Below, one piece after another: positions 44,092-55,251 of a DNA stretch of 64,000 bases. The stretch spans positions 691,758-755,757 of the forward strand of contig QANY01005277.1 in the NCBI GenBank assembly GCA_003255025.1, read 5' to 3'. Made by a program: the position numbers and the translations under genes. The notes under the pieces were generated by a model. That model worked only from the letters and a program-made list of their open reading frames with translations. It had not been told where the DNA came from and made no database searches. The stretch's first letter is position 1, and every line of letters begins with the position of its first letter. The DNA is from Datisca glomerata (Eukaryota > Streptophyta > Magnoliopsida > Cucurbitales > Datiscaceae).

Positions 44092-44659
44092 CTTAGGTTC
44101 ATACCTAAAGATCTTTTCAGTATATATTTTATGATTATCTAAGCACAAGGTTGTTAGAATCGTGGAGAGATCTCGTGGATCAGATCGTAGGTTCGAATCG
44201 TGGATTGTAAGATCCTTCTATATACTAGTAAGATTATGAGAAAACATAATTTATCAAACTACATATTAAAATTTTTGAATATAGTTAATTAATCAACAGT
44301 AAATTTTACTATTTCACTAAGTGTAATTTAAATAAATAAATAAATAATAAAATTAAACAGATTAAATGAACTTTATATTATTATTTTTTGAATACCTTAT
44401 AAAATTATGGCTAGTAGGATCGTAAAACCTACGAATCCAAAACAAAAAATATAATAGGATCGTATGGTCCTCCTAATTTAAGATTCTACCTATGAATTGG
44501 ATCGTGTGGGTTAGACATGATCGTAAAATCGTAAGATCCTATGATCCGGATCGGGAGTTTAAAAATCTTGTCTAAGCATATATTTTATGATTATCTAAGC
44601 AGAGGATCCTCATATTGTTATCAGATCCAACTTGGGGGGGGGGGGGGNGGGGGGGGGGG
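44092..44659. other. Short unclassified segment bounded by 24-bp direct repeats, then poly-G
   Basis: A 24-bp sequence containing TTTTATGATTATCTAAGCA occurs at 44122-44145 and 44578-44601. Between them lies non-coding DNA rich in GATCGTA-type motifs. A run of G with one undetermined base (44634-44659, N at 44648) ends the stretch. Confidence 0.7.
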
Positions 44660-46480
44660 TATGAACTTGAATTTGAGGAAAATTATGAAGAGTTGCTTTA
44701 TTGATAAAGATCTTATCTAGCATTTCTTGAATAAATTCATTGTCATCCCTATTGTTTCTCCAAGTAAAGAAACAACCTTTGGCTTTAAGGTTTATAGTGT
44801 CACATCTATTTATGAAATCTCCAAATCTACTAGCTATCTTAAAGTCAACATGACTACCACCTGATTTTATAGGTGGCTAACTCATTAAAATCACCAGCTA
44901 TGATCCAGGGACAATTAGGACCAGGATTAGTGTTAACAATATGCTCGAAATCTATCAATCTATCAGTATCATTTCTGCTGCCATATACAAAGGTAAATCT
45001 GCCAATGTTATTAACATCTAACTTAATTATATTTCTAGATCCAGAAATACAAAGAACAGACAAGGAATTGTTCCAGAAAATAATTAAACCACCAGAGAGT
45101 CTAACAGAATCAATTATGAAAAAAAATCAAAATTAAGTTTCTTTGATACCTCAACTTTCTTTTTCTTCATTTTAGTTTCCATCAGGAAGATCAATTGGGG
45201 ATTATATAGATGAACAATATCCTTGAGGGTTTGGATTATCAAGGGAGTCCCCAGCCCTTGACATTTCCAAATAAGAATGTTCATCCTCCTTCTGGTGGCT
45301 TGTCAAGGCAACCCACCATTGCTCTCATATTGTCATTATAGTAGGATTCCATTAATACCTTTTGAAGGCTTCTTGAGCTCCATTCCCTTTCATCTCTTCT
45401 TGAACTTTTGGTCCCAAGTGATTCAGTTGCTTTCATTTTTGTCTCCTTCTTGGTATGTTTTCCTTTACTTCGGTTTCTTTTACAGAGTAGTTTCATACTT
45501 CCATCAGTAGAGAAGCACAATTTAGTAAGGGTAAGATCCTTCTCTGAGTTCGAGAATTCAAGAGTGTTCTTTACTAGGGAGGAGTCTGAATTGATTCCCT
45601 AATCTTGGCTTTTTCCCAGTAGCCATCATTCTTAGTACAGGTGTGTTGGTTATTCAAACAACCTTTTTTTGTTTTATAGGGCGTTTATCAGTAAGCTCTC
45701 CCAAAAGACTTGCCTTTAATCTAAACATGGGTATTTAAATTTGTTTCTGCCCTCATCCATTCACCAAAAGACAGATCTTTACTCTCCGAAACTGATTTGT
45801 TCTCACAATTTTTAATGCCATGGCAGAGCATTTCACATTTAAAACAGAACTAAGAGAGACGTTTGTATTTTACCTCTATCCATATGGGATTTTTGTTTTG
45901 CCTTTTAATCCAGAAACCAAGAATAAGCTTCTTTTTTATTAGTATGTTTACTCTGATCCAGACTGATCTTGCCAGAGAGCATTTCACTATGTACTCGCCA
46001 ATTTCACTTAGCTCACCTATTCTCGTAACAATTTCTTCATGACAACTAAGGATACCCAATCAGGAGGCAAGTCTTGGATTTGAACCCACATCGTACATCT
46101 ATCAAAATTTAGTTCAGAAGGTTGAGAGTCAGCTTCATACTCTTTCAGTATCAGAAGGTTGCTATTGAAAAACCATGGTACTTTGGTTTTAATTTTCTTC
46201 GTTTCTTTAAGGTTTAGGAATTGGAAGAGGGATAGACTCTTGTCCAGGATCTTCAGCTCCAGACCATTCTCAATGCCCCAGTTTTTCCTGTGGGGTTGAT
46301 GCTCCTTGCAGAAAAGAGCTTACCCACCAACAATCCTTTTGTGTTTATACTCTGATTTTGAAGAATATCATCGAGATCCAGAATGCATTCAAGATTTTCA
46401 AACAGATTTTTCATCGCTAGTTCTGAGAGTTCAGATTCTGGGAGAAACAAAATAAGAACATGAAATTTGGGAGAGAGAAG
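44660..46480 (-). mobile_element. LINE (L1-type) relic: ORF1 and start of ORF2
   Basis: Read on the - strand from 46480: a DUF4283-like region (GLLVGKLFSARSINPTGKT), VVTRIG-like block, then KLILGFWIKRQNKNPIWIEV followed by a zinc knuckle CFKCEMLCHGIKNC (45846-45805), the typical ORF1 protein of plant L1 elements. Further left, an ORF2 endonuclease block reads FTFVYGSRND and WIIAGDFNEL (45063-44854), including the GDFNE catalytic region. Stops and frameshifts are frequent. The rest of ORF2 (RT) is missing to the left of the poly-G run. The upstream end is cut at the Gypsy LTR starting at 46481. Confidence 0.8.
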
Positions 46481-46653
46481 TGTTATGGATATTTTCCCAA
46501 CTTCCAACGAAGCAACGACGTGTGTTGAAACACGTCATATTGAGAAGCTTAAGACAAGAGAAAGTTTTCAAAGAGAAGAACCAACCTAAATCAGCCGGTC
46601 TCAAAAGAGCTCAGGTCGCAAAAACCCGAGCTCATGGAAAGAAAAAAGGTAAA
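46481..46653 (+). repeat. Left LTR of the outer Gypsy element, part 1
   Basis: Matches 60028-60200 of the right LTR. Interrupted after GTAAA (46649-46653), which is repeated at 55247-55251 where the LTR resumes. Confidence 0.9.
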
Positions 46654-48684
46654 CGTAACACCATAACTAACCTTACATTTAATTATGAGTTTAATTCTTT
46701 ATGATTGTAATTAATTCTCATGATAATTTGATTTTATACTTGAAAAGAACTAAGTAAATTATTGTGATTATTAGTAATGATTTTTCAAGATGTGAAATTT
46801 TCTATGATGGTCATTGAAGTTGGACATTAAATTGCATTTATACAATTTTTGTAAAAATGATTAATAGGTAATTTGGTAAGTTTGTACATTTCCTTTATGA
46901 TGCTACTCTTTCTAGCAAAATCAAAATCTTAATAAAGGAAATATAGGAGTTTTAAGCCTTAGAAGTTATTTTAAAATTTAAAATAATTAATTTTAAAAGA
47001 AATTATCTTATTATCTTATCTTATTTAAACCTAGTTGACGCATGGTATTTATAAGGTTGTGGTGATTATTTTTACCCTATTTTCTTTAATCTCTCATTGT
47101 GGGCGGCAACCCTATTTTCCTCACTCTCTCTAATCTCTTAAAAACCTTAGTTATTGAGAGGAAAAGCCTTGATCATTTAGTTTCAGGAAAAGTCACATGT
47201 TTCGGTAAACCCTTGTTACCCTTATTCTTTTGTTCAACTTAAATGTTTAAGTTTAGATTCATGCATTTTATTCTTAAATATGTATAATACTAGGTTTTAG
47301 TACCATTAAATATTCATATAAGTCTCATGAATCATTTTCAATAAGAGAGAAACATTTTCGATAAAATATACGATTTTTTCTCGAAAACTGAGATTTTCAG
47401 TTTTTTACACTGTAAAAATGATTTCATGTTCAGTAAAACAAACGATAGAGTTTGAGTCTGAAACTTTTGTGGTAGATTATTAACATAATGAATCACTTTC
47501 TGTGAAAAGTTTAGGTTATAACTCGTAACATACACTTTTATACAATTTTCTAAAATTTCTGTCCTGTTCAGGGAAAAATAGTTTTTCAATGTCTAAACTT
47601 AGGGTTATTTCGGTACTGAGATCAACTCGGTTTGATCCCAAAATTTTACAGTATTGTTTTATAAAAATTTTCAATGAGTTTTATATAATGAAACATATTT
47701 TCGAACATTACTATTTTACTTGGAGAAAAAAAAAATTCTATAACGAATTTATTTTCACGTTTTGACATTTAATCGGCATCAGAATTTCATGAAATTTAAT
47801 ATTTGAAACCCTATCATGTTAAAGATAATCCTGTTTGAGATCAATAATATTTAGAAAACTCTAGTATAAGTTGTGTCGATTTTTACCGAGTTCGCGCTTA
47901 GCGTTTCTTTCCATTTTGGGTTATCATTTTGTACTGAATATACATAGTGTTATTGTTTCAGGATTTGAAAACTTTCATAGTTCTTTAGAGGGTAATCAGG
48001 TAAGTAAAATCTTACACATACTTGAATATTTTTGTCATACTCTGAAAAATTATGGGTGAATTGTAAGTTGTTGTGCTCTTGTTGTTTTCTTACATGTAAA
48101 TCTCGTCTATGTGATGACTTCCTTATGCTACTGAATGCTTAATTGTATGCAAATGTGTTTGACTATGATGTGTCTAATTTATGGTAATGGATGATTATAT
48201 ATATATATATATATGAACTTACATTATGGTACATAAAATAGAAATAATAAAGAAATAAAATTAAAGCATAAAAGATTAGGTGTATGCTTATGCCATGAAG
48301 GGGTGAGTGAGAAATAAGACGCGAGGATCGGTGGACCCGATAATATTTAATGGTTAATGTTAATGAATGATCGTATGACTTGTCCAACGATACAATGTGA
48401 ATGAATGATCCTTTGACTTGTCCAGTGATACTACCAAGGATCCGATAGTTGAACAAGTTTTCATGATAATGGTTCACTGCCTCTGATTGACTAAATATTA
48501 TACAATTAAGCTTGTGAATAATTTAAAGAAAGAATGAAATCAAAATGTAAATATGTCTAGAATGAATGTAATGAAAAATGTAAAGCTAAAGCAAATGAAA
48601 TAATGTGAAAATGATTTATAAAGTGTATGTCAAATACAAAGCTTATGTTAATGATTCAAAATTGACTTGAACGAGCATTTGTTT
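46654..48684 (+). repeat. Left LTR of the 8.6-kb nested element, part 1
   Basis: Aligns with 54081 onward in the right LTR (CCTTACATTT, ATTATGAGTTTAATT, CTTGAAAAGAACTAAG, TTGGACATTAAATT). Beyond about 47490 it contains about 1.2 kb absent from the right LTR, including a two-copy tandem repeat (GAATGATC.T.TGACTTGTCC at about 48366 and 48401). Confidence 0.88.
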
Positions 48685-49162
48685 TGTAACGCCCCAATTC
48701 CCGAAGTTAAACATGCCTGAAATTTCACAATTTAAAAATTCCCAATTCAATTAAAATCCTAATTTGAGAAAATCTTCAAATTGAAAATCCTAATTTTACT
48801 CTAATTTTAACGTTAAATAGCGGAAGCATAAAATTATTTTAAAATAATATTAACTCATTAAGCTTAAATAAATGATTCATTAAACTGTAATAAAGTGAAG
48901 CATTAAACTGTAATAAAGTGAAGCACGAAAATTCATATGACATGAAAAATTAAACATGAATATTCATAAATATCTGAAATAACTGAAGTCATAATTAAAC
49001 TTAGAAATCATAATCATGCTTGCTATGACACTCCCTCACTCCTATTGCTCACCATCATCTACAACACAATCATCTATGGGGGTGAGTATTAAAAATACTC
49101 AGTAAGTAAATTCACATACTAATGAGTTTCACATGGCATAAATCTAAACATATAACTCATGC
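48685..49162 (-). repeat. 3' LTR, truncated to its terminal 478 bp
   Basis: Aligns with 51001-51431 of the other LTR (AAAATTATTTTAAAATAATA, TCATGCTTGCTATG, CAATCATCTATGGGG, CATATAACTCATGCAAATTT). Similarity stops at about 49162, where the protease/RT reading frame begins, marking the deletion junction. Confidence 0.9.
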
Positions 49163-49166
49163 AAAT

Positions 49167-50767
49167 TTAATTAAACTCAATATGAAAATCTGTCTCTCGA
49201 GAAAGAGGAAGTCCCCGAAAATCATCAGGAAAAACATCTAAGAATTCAGAAACGACCAGAACCAATCCAATATCAACATTTGTCTTAGTTGTATCCACAA
49301 CAGAAGCTAAGTAACCCCAGTTACCACGATCAAGTAGGCGATGCGCCCGCAAAGCAGATATAACCTTTGGTATTGAGCATTGCTTGGATTCCTTAAACTT
49401 GAAGCTAGGCCTACCAGGAGGTAGGAATCGAACTTCTTTTCGATAACAATCTATGTTGGCATAATTTGCAGCCAACCAATCCATCCTTAGGATTACATCA
49501 AAATCATGCATCCCTAGGACTATAAGTCTAGCACACATAACATTATCTGCAAGCATCACTGAACAACTCTCTATCGCCTTATTAGCTAGAAGGGAAGCTC
49601 CACAAGGCGTAGAAACACATAATTCAAAACCCAAAGGCACAACAGGCAATGATGCATGAGTTACAAACGAAGTAGAAATAAAAGAATGCGTGGATCCGGA
49701 ATCAATCAATGTGAAAGTTGAATGTCCTAATACAAGTAATGTACCTACCACAACTGCATCTGACTGCTCAGCTTCCTGGTGAGTTAATGCGAAAACTTTT
49801 CCTTTAGCATTACCACCAACAACATCATTAGTCTGTCCATGAGCAAGCAGAGGGCACTGTCTGAGGTAATGTCCAGTCTTTCCACACTTAAAGCAAGCAT
49901 TGATTGCCTTAAAACATTGACCAACATTATGTTTGTTACATGTAGTACATAAGGGATTTGATTTGATCATATGTCTTTTTGCATTGTGAGGACCCTGATG
50001 AGATTTCTGTGATTTTCTCTTTCCATGAAATGATTTCTCTGACTGAGGTGATGCACGTGGTGGAATATTTTGTTCCAACAGTAAAGCTGCCTCAACCACC
50101 ACTGCGTAGGTGGTATGCTTAAGAAGTGACATTGAACACTTAATCTCTGGACGCAGTCCTCTTTCAAAAGTCCGAGCCTTTTTTATCTCGCTATCCACAT
50201 AATGTGTGGCGTACCGAGACAATTCTTCAAACTTCCACTCGTATTTAGTTACACTCATAGCTCCTTGCGCAAGTATGAGAAATTCAGCCTCCTTCTCTAT
50301 TTTGACCGTGATCGGAAAATATTTCTCAAGGAAAAGTTCCTTGAAACGATCCCATGCCACTGGATTACTGTCAATGTCATGAGTTCTCCGTATGAGCTCC
50401 CACCATTTTTTAGCCTTCCGTGTCAGCATAAATATTGCGCAAACAACCATTCGAATCTCAGAACATGACAAAAATGGAAAATCTGCTCCAGTCTTGCAAT
50501 CCATTCATCAGCTACTAGTGGATCGGATGAATGACCATCGAATTCAGGTGGATTCAGCCTCCTGAAGGTCTGTATCAACTGTATTTTCACTGGTGTTTGC
50601 TGTGGTTGATGTACTTGTTGTGTCGGGTGAGCTGTCACCGTCTGCCTTAACAATTCGAAGAACTCTCGAAACATCTCCACTATAGTTGCTGGAGGGTCAG
50701 CAGTAGGATTAACCGGTGCATGACTGTTGTTGTTCCTTGTAGGGGGCGCTATCGTACTACTAACCAT
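49167..50767 (-). pseudogene. Gypsy gag-protease with one frameshift, truncated at RT start
   Basis: From ATG 50767 the gag frame runs to LNPPEFDG and ADEWIARLEQIF. A single frameshift near 50460 moves it into a 1.3-kb frame with CAIFMLTRKAKKWWELI, SVTKYEWKFEELSRYA and PEIKCSMS. Then come an intact CCHC knuckle, CFKCGKTGHYLRQC, a retropepsin with the catalytic LIDSGSTHSFIS, and VLGMHDFDVILRMDWLAANY. The frame ends in FLDVFPDDFRGLPLSRETDF, the linker just before Gypsy RT, where the deletion starts. Only one frameshift in 1.6 kb makes this the best-preserved element coding region in the window. It is not a host protease: the gag context is clear. Confidence 0.92.
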
Positions 50768-50984
50768 ACAACCGAAGACTTACCAAAAGTCTAATTTTAA
50801 CTCGTAAAATAACATAAACGTAATCAAACGTGTCATAACGAATCTAAAGCATAACAACTTATTCAATAGTTAAAACATATATTATATATATAACATGCGT
50901 ACCTGACTTATAAGATGATGGAGGAGCAGAATGAGCGACATGCCAAACTTTTTACGTAGAAAAGTCTATAGAATCTAAAACCAT

Positions 50985-50998
50985 GGCTTTGATACTAA
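50985..50998 (-). promoter_or_regulatory. Primer-binding site of the innermost element
   Basis: On the - strand it reads TTAGTATCAAAGCC, two bases different from the iMet-type TTGGTATCAGAGCC. It lies 2 bp after the 5' LTR end at 51001. Confidence 0.8.
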
Positions 50999-51000
50999 AC

Positions 51001-53401
51001 TTTAATGCCCCGACTCGCAAGGGTTAAAACCCTAATGTGAGAAAATTCCTAATTTGAAACCCTAATTTTGCCCTAATTTTAACGACAAATAACGGAAACA
51101 TAAAATTATTTTAAAATAATATTAACTCATTAAGCTGAAATAAATGATTCATTAAATTATAATAAAGTGAAGCACGAAAATCCATATGAGGTGAAAGATT
51201 AAACATGAATATTCATAAATATCTGACATAACTGAAAACTGAAGTCATAATTAAACTTAGAAATCATAATCATGCTTGCTATGGCAGTCCCTCACTCCTC
51301 TGCTCACCATCATCTGCAACACAATCATCTATGGGGGGTGAGTATTAAAAATACTGAGTAAGTAAATTCACATACTATTGGGTTTCACATGACATAAATG
51401 TAAACATATAACTCATGCAAATTTCATTCACACGTTCACAGGTCACATAAAATACTTGTAACAACACATCGAATTCATGATTAACATATAACTTGAACTT
51501 GTACTTATACATGCCAATACTTATACTTCCTTGATCATAACCCGACTAAACATAACCATCGATTAACAACCTAACCAAAACTGTTTCACAACTTGAACTT
51601 GAACTTGTAACATGAACGTGATCATGACAGATTGGGTGTCCTGAAACTTGATGTCACTTAAGGTTATCTGAACCTTAAGGGCGCTAACATGAACATGGTG
51701 ACACCCAACTGTATAACTTGATAACATGACGTGAACAATCTGGTTACTTGATAACCAAGGGACATGACTAAGTCTACTTCTTGTTTACTTATCATTTTTA
51801 GTTGAATTAATATTCATCTTTCATGTTATCACATATACATGAGAAAACATATAACTTGTCCATGAACATAAACACATAACTAATACATGTATAACTCAAA
51901 ATATAATCATACGTAACATGGTAAATAATTTCATCATAATATGGAAAACAAATAAAACACTTGATCATAAGATTGAACATAAAGAAATAATAAAATAATT
52001 TCACATTATATATTCTACACTTATAACACATGAACCGAATTATTATGTAAATCTGTATACCTGGATTCGCTACGAATAAAATTCAGCAACTAATGACCTA
52101 AAATCTAAGGATCCCAGATCACAACAAATTCATATAATATCTACAATTATTTAATTTACTAAGCGAGGTTGGGAACAGGTGGAAACCACATCGGGTGTAA
52201 ATTATCAAATGGTTTAAAATGGTTCAACAAGGTTCGGGTGGTCTGAGTTGGTTCGGTTCTGCTATTTTGGGCCGGTTCGGTCTGGTTGGGTTGAATTGGT
52301 CTAGTCTGACCGAGTCGGTTCAATCTGGTCTGGTATGACTGAACCGATTCAGCCTGGTTTGGTCAGAATGAACCGGTCTGGTTCAGGTGAACCAGTTCAA
52401 GAGAAGGGGGAAACAGAAAATGGAGACAAATAAGAGGGGGAGAGAGAGACGCAACAGGGGGAGACAAAGGACATAATAGAGTGGGGGAAGGAGACGAAGA
52501 AGAGGGGGAGAGAGAGAGGCAAAATAGAGAGGGGAGAGAGAGATAGACAGAGAGGGGGAAAGAGAGAGAAAGACAAAATAGAGGGGGAGAGAGAGAGAAA
52601 GACAAAATAGAGGGGGGGAGAGAGACAAAACAGAGATGGGGAGAGAGAGAGACAGAACAGAGAGGGGAGAGAGAGAAAGAACAGAGAGGGGGAAACGAAG
52701 GAGAGAGAGAGACACACAGAGAGGGGGAGAAAGAGAGAGACAGAACAGAGAGGGGGAGAGAGAGAGAAACAGAACAGAAAGAGGGAAAAAAGAGAAAGAC
52801 GGAACAGAAAGGGGGAGAGAGAGAAACAGAACAGATAGGAAAGAAAATTACCCAATTGAAGCTTGCAGGCGGCGGTACGATGACGATGCCAAAAGAATGT
52901 AAATTACTGGAAATGAAGAACCAAAATTTCAGAGAGAGAGAAGAGGAAACGAGAAAGAAAATAGGAGAAAGAAAATAAAGGAAACAAGAAATTGCTTACC
53001 AAAGATCAATGTTAGAGGGCTGCCCAAGTTGAAACGAAGAAGAAGGTGAAGAAGAGAGAGGCTTCGATGGGGAAGAAAAATTGTAAAAATAGAGAGGAAA
53101 GCAGTTACAGGGGAGGATTCGTGAAGAAGAAAGTGGAGAACAAGAGGGATTTAAAGAGCATTAGATTAGATGGGAGTTACACACTAAGGAAATGGTTATG
53201 TTTCCTGCAAAAGTGGAGGAAACAGGGGGAGTTACGTGGGTAAGCTAGAGATAAAAGTAAGGAGAGATTTTGGGGAGATGAAGGAGAGAGAACACGTGTG
53301 AGGGAAACAAATTGGGTTGGCTTAATGTGTAAGTGAGTGCATATGTGTGAGTGAGGGTTTGAATTACATAAATAACCCTTATAAACTACATGGGTATTAC
53401 A
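51001..53401 (-). repeat. 5' LTR, about 2.4 kb
   Basis: Starts (minus strand) at 53401 with TGTAATACCC and ends at 51001. It carries a GGTTC/CTGGT-rich stretch (52200-52400 on + strand) and a purine-rich tract (52400-53010). The segment 51001-51431 pairs with the truncated 3' LTR. Confidence 0.87.
52400..53010 (+). repeat. GA-rich polypurine tract with ~40-bp tandem units
   Basis: About 600 bp is almost pure purine on the + strand, built from GGGGGAGAGAGAGAG and GACA(A/G)AA(C/T)AGAG units repeated many times. It lies within the 5' LTR of the innermost element. The long open frames it gives on both strands are compositional artefacts. Confidence 0.9.
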
Positions 53402-53406
53402 TGTTT

Positions 53407-53799
53407 GTTATTTATGTGTAAAACTTTACTTACTGAGTATATTTTATACTCACTCCATTTAATATTAAATTTTTCAGATGATGATAATTATGATGGTGAA
53501 TGTGAAGAGTCTTTTATACGTTCTGGCACGAGATGAAAGAGATTGAGTTTATTTAGTTCAGTAATTTACTATCTTAAAGTTGATTTTAATTTATTATTTA
53601 TAAAAGATCTTCAAAATATTATTTAAGTCTAATGAAGTTTTTCTACGATAAACGTGTTTTGAGTTTTTCCTAATAAATGTGTTGTTTCATTAAATACCAC
53701 AAATCATGAATCATTCTTCAAATAAAAGATTATGACCTAGCTTCCACGTTATATTTAAAAATTACTGAAGTAACCTGAGTCGGTCTTTAAGGTTTTACA
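53407..53799 (+). repeat. Left LTR of the 8.6-kb nested element, part 2
   Basis: Resumes after TGTTT and matches the end of the right LTR: ATTGAGTTTATTTAGTT, GTTGATTTTAATTTATTA, AAAGATCTTCAAAATATTA, AAACGTGTTTT, then AGTCGG...TTTTACA ending at 53799. Confidence 0.9.
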
Positions 53800-53801
53800 A
53801 C

Positions 53802-53819
53802 TTGGTATCAGAGCTTAAG
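53802..53819 (+). promoter_or_regulatory. Primer-binding site of the 8.6-kb element
   Basis: TTGGTATCAGAGCTTAAG lies two bases after the LTR end, an exact iMet-type core. Confidence 0.9.
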
Positions 53820-54067
53820 ATTTTAAAATTCTGTAGACTTTTAAAAAAGGAATTTCTTTCAATAGTGATTTTTGAGAATTTTGTACCAGAAATTAGAGTG
53901 ATATGAATGTCTAAGTTTGTTATTGTTGATGTTGTTATGTTTTGATCAATATGTTTGCCTATGCGTACATGACTATCTTCAAGACCATCATTAATGAGAT
54001 ACTTCTAGCTAAATCATAATGGAAAATGCAATGTGTGTCTAGCATCTTCAAGGACGAAATTATTTTT

Positions 54068-54080
54068 AGGAGAGGAGAAT
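54068..54080 (+). promoter_or_regulatory. Polypurine tract of the 8.6-kb element
   Basis: AGGAGAGGAGAAT lies directly before the right LTR (TGTGACACC at 54081). The preceding bases (CTTCAAGGACGAAATTA) match the conserved 3' end of plant Gypsy internal domains. Confidence 0.9.
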
Positions 54081-55246
54081 TGTGACACCACAATTAACCT
54101 TACATTTGATTATGAGTTTAATTATTTATGATTATAATTAATTGTCATGATAATTTGATTTTATGCTTGAAAAGAACTAAGTAAATTATCGTGATTATTT
54201 GTAATGATTTTTCAAGGTGTAAAATTTTCTATGATGGTCATTGATGTTGGACATTAAATTACATTTATACAATTTCTATAAATATGATTAGTAGGTAATT
54301 TGGTGAGTTTGTACATTTCCTTTATGATGTTACTCTTTTTAGTAAAATCCAAATCTCAAAAAAGGAAATATAAGAGTGTTAAGCCTTACAGGTTATTTTG
54401 AAATTTAAAATAAATATTTTTAAAGATATTATGTTGTTATCTTATCTTATTGAAACCTAGTTGATGCATGGTATTTGTAGGGTTGTGGTGATTATTTTTT
54501 CCCTTTTTTCTTTAATATCTCATTCCTCACTCTCCATAGCAAGAAATCTCTTTCTCCCTAATCTCTTAAAACCCTTAGTTACTGACAGGAGAAGCCTTGA
54601 TAATTTAGTTTCAGGAAAAGTCAAACGTTTTGGTAAACCCTTGTTACCCTTATTCTTTTATTTAACTTAAATGTTTATGTTTAGATTCACAAATTTTATT
54701 CTTAGATCTGTATAATACTGGGTTTTAACAACCTTTAATATTCATACAAGTCTCATGAATCATGTTCAATAAGGGAGAAATGTTTTCGATAAAAGATATG
54801 ATTTTTTCATGAAAACTAAGATTTTCATATTTTTCTATACACTGTAAAAATGACTTCATGTTTGATAAACCAAACAATAGAGTTTAAGTCTGAAAAATTT
54901 ATGGTAGATTCTTAACACAATGAAGCAAGTTATGTTTTATACTCATCACATTTTATATTAAATGTTTTAGATGATAATCATGGTGGCAAAAGAAATTGAG
55001 TTTATTTAGTTGAGTAATAAAGTTGATTTTAATTTATTATTTATGAAAGATCTTCAAAATATTATTTAAGCCTAATGGAATTTTTCTATGATAAACGTGT
55101 TTTAAGTTTTTCTCTAATAAATGTGTTGTTTCATTAAGTTCCACAAATCATGAACCATTTTTCAAATAAAAAATTTTGACCTAGCTTCCGCATTATATTT
55201 AAAAATTATTGAAGTAACAACCCCAGTCGGCCTTCGGGGTGTTACA
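54081..55246 (+). repeat. Right LTR of the 8.6-kb element, shortened
   Basis: 1166 bp, TGTGACACC to GGTGTTACA. Compared with the left LTR (about 2.42 kb without its insert) it lacks a central 1.2 kb; the junction lies near 54925-54935. Confidence 0.9.
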
Positions 55247-55251
55247 GTAAA

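Larger units (their letters stand above)
48685..53401 (-). mobile_element. Innermost Gypsy element, pol deleted, on - strand
   Basis: Bounded by an exact target duplication TGTTT (48680-48684 and 53402-53406), with termini TGTAACGCC (plus-strand left) and GGTATTACA (right). On the - strand the order is 5' LTR (53401-51001), primer-binding site (50998-50985), gag and protease (50767-49167), then directly a truncated 3' LTR (49162-48685). Reverse transcriptase, RNase H and integrase are missing, as are the polypurine tract and the first part of the 3' LTR. The gag-protease type fits a chromovirus-like (Del/Tekay) Gypsy. It sits inside the left LTR of the 8.6-kb element. Confidence 0.9.
46654..55246 (+). 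mobile_element. Nested Gypsy element with long LTRs and a 281-bp interior
   Basis: The target duplication GTAAA is exact (46649-46653 and 55247-55251). The left LTR is 46654-48684 plus 53407-53799, split by another element; the right LTR is 54081-55246. The left LTR begins CGTAACACC (usual TG mutated to CG) and the right LTR TGTGACACC; they end GTTTTACA and GTGTTACA. A primer-binding site (53802-53819) and a polypurine tract (54068-54080) bound an interior of only 281 bp with no coding capacity. It must have used proteins in trans, or it lost its interior after insertion. The lineage is Gypsy by LTR termini; no protein supports it. Confidence 0.88.

Noticed and set aside
49167..50504. A 445-residue retropepsin frame as a host aspartic protease gene
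   Set aside because: It has gag upstream, a CCHC knuckle before the protease, and flanking LTRs with a target duplication, so it is a retrotransposon.
52363..52902. Long Ser/Leu/Pro-rich (minus) and Arg/Glu/Gly-rich (plus) open frames
   Set aside because: They come from the purine-rich simple repeat: several frames are open on both strands at once, and the sequence lies in an LTR.
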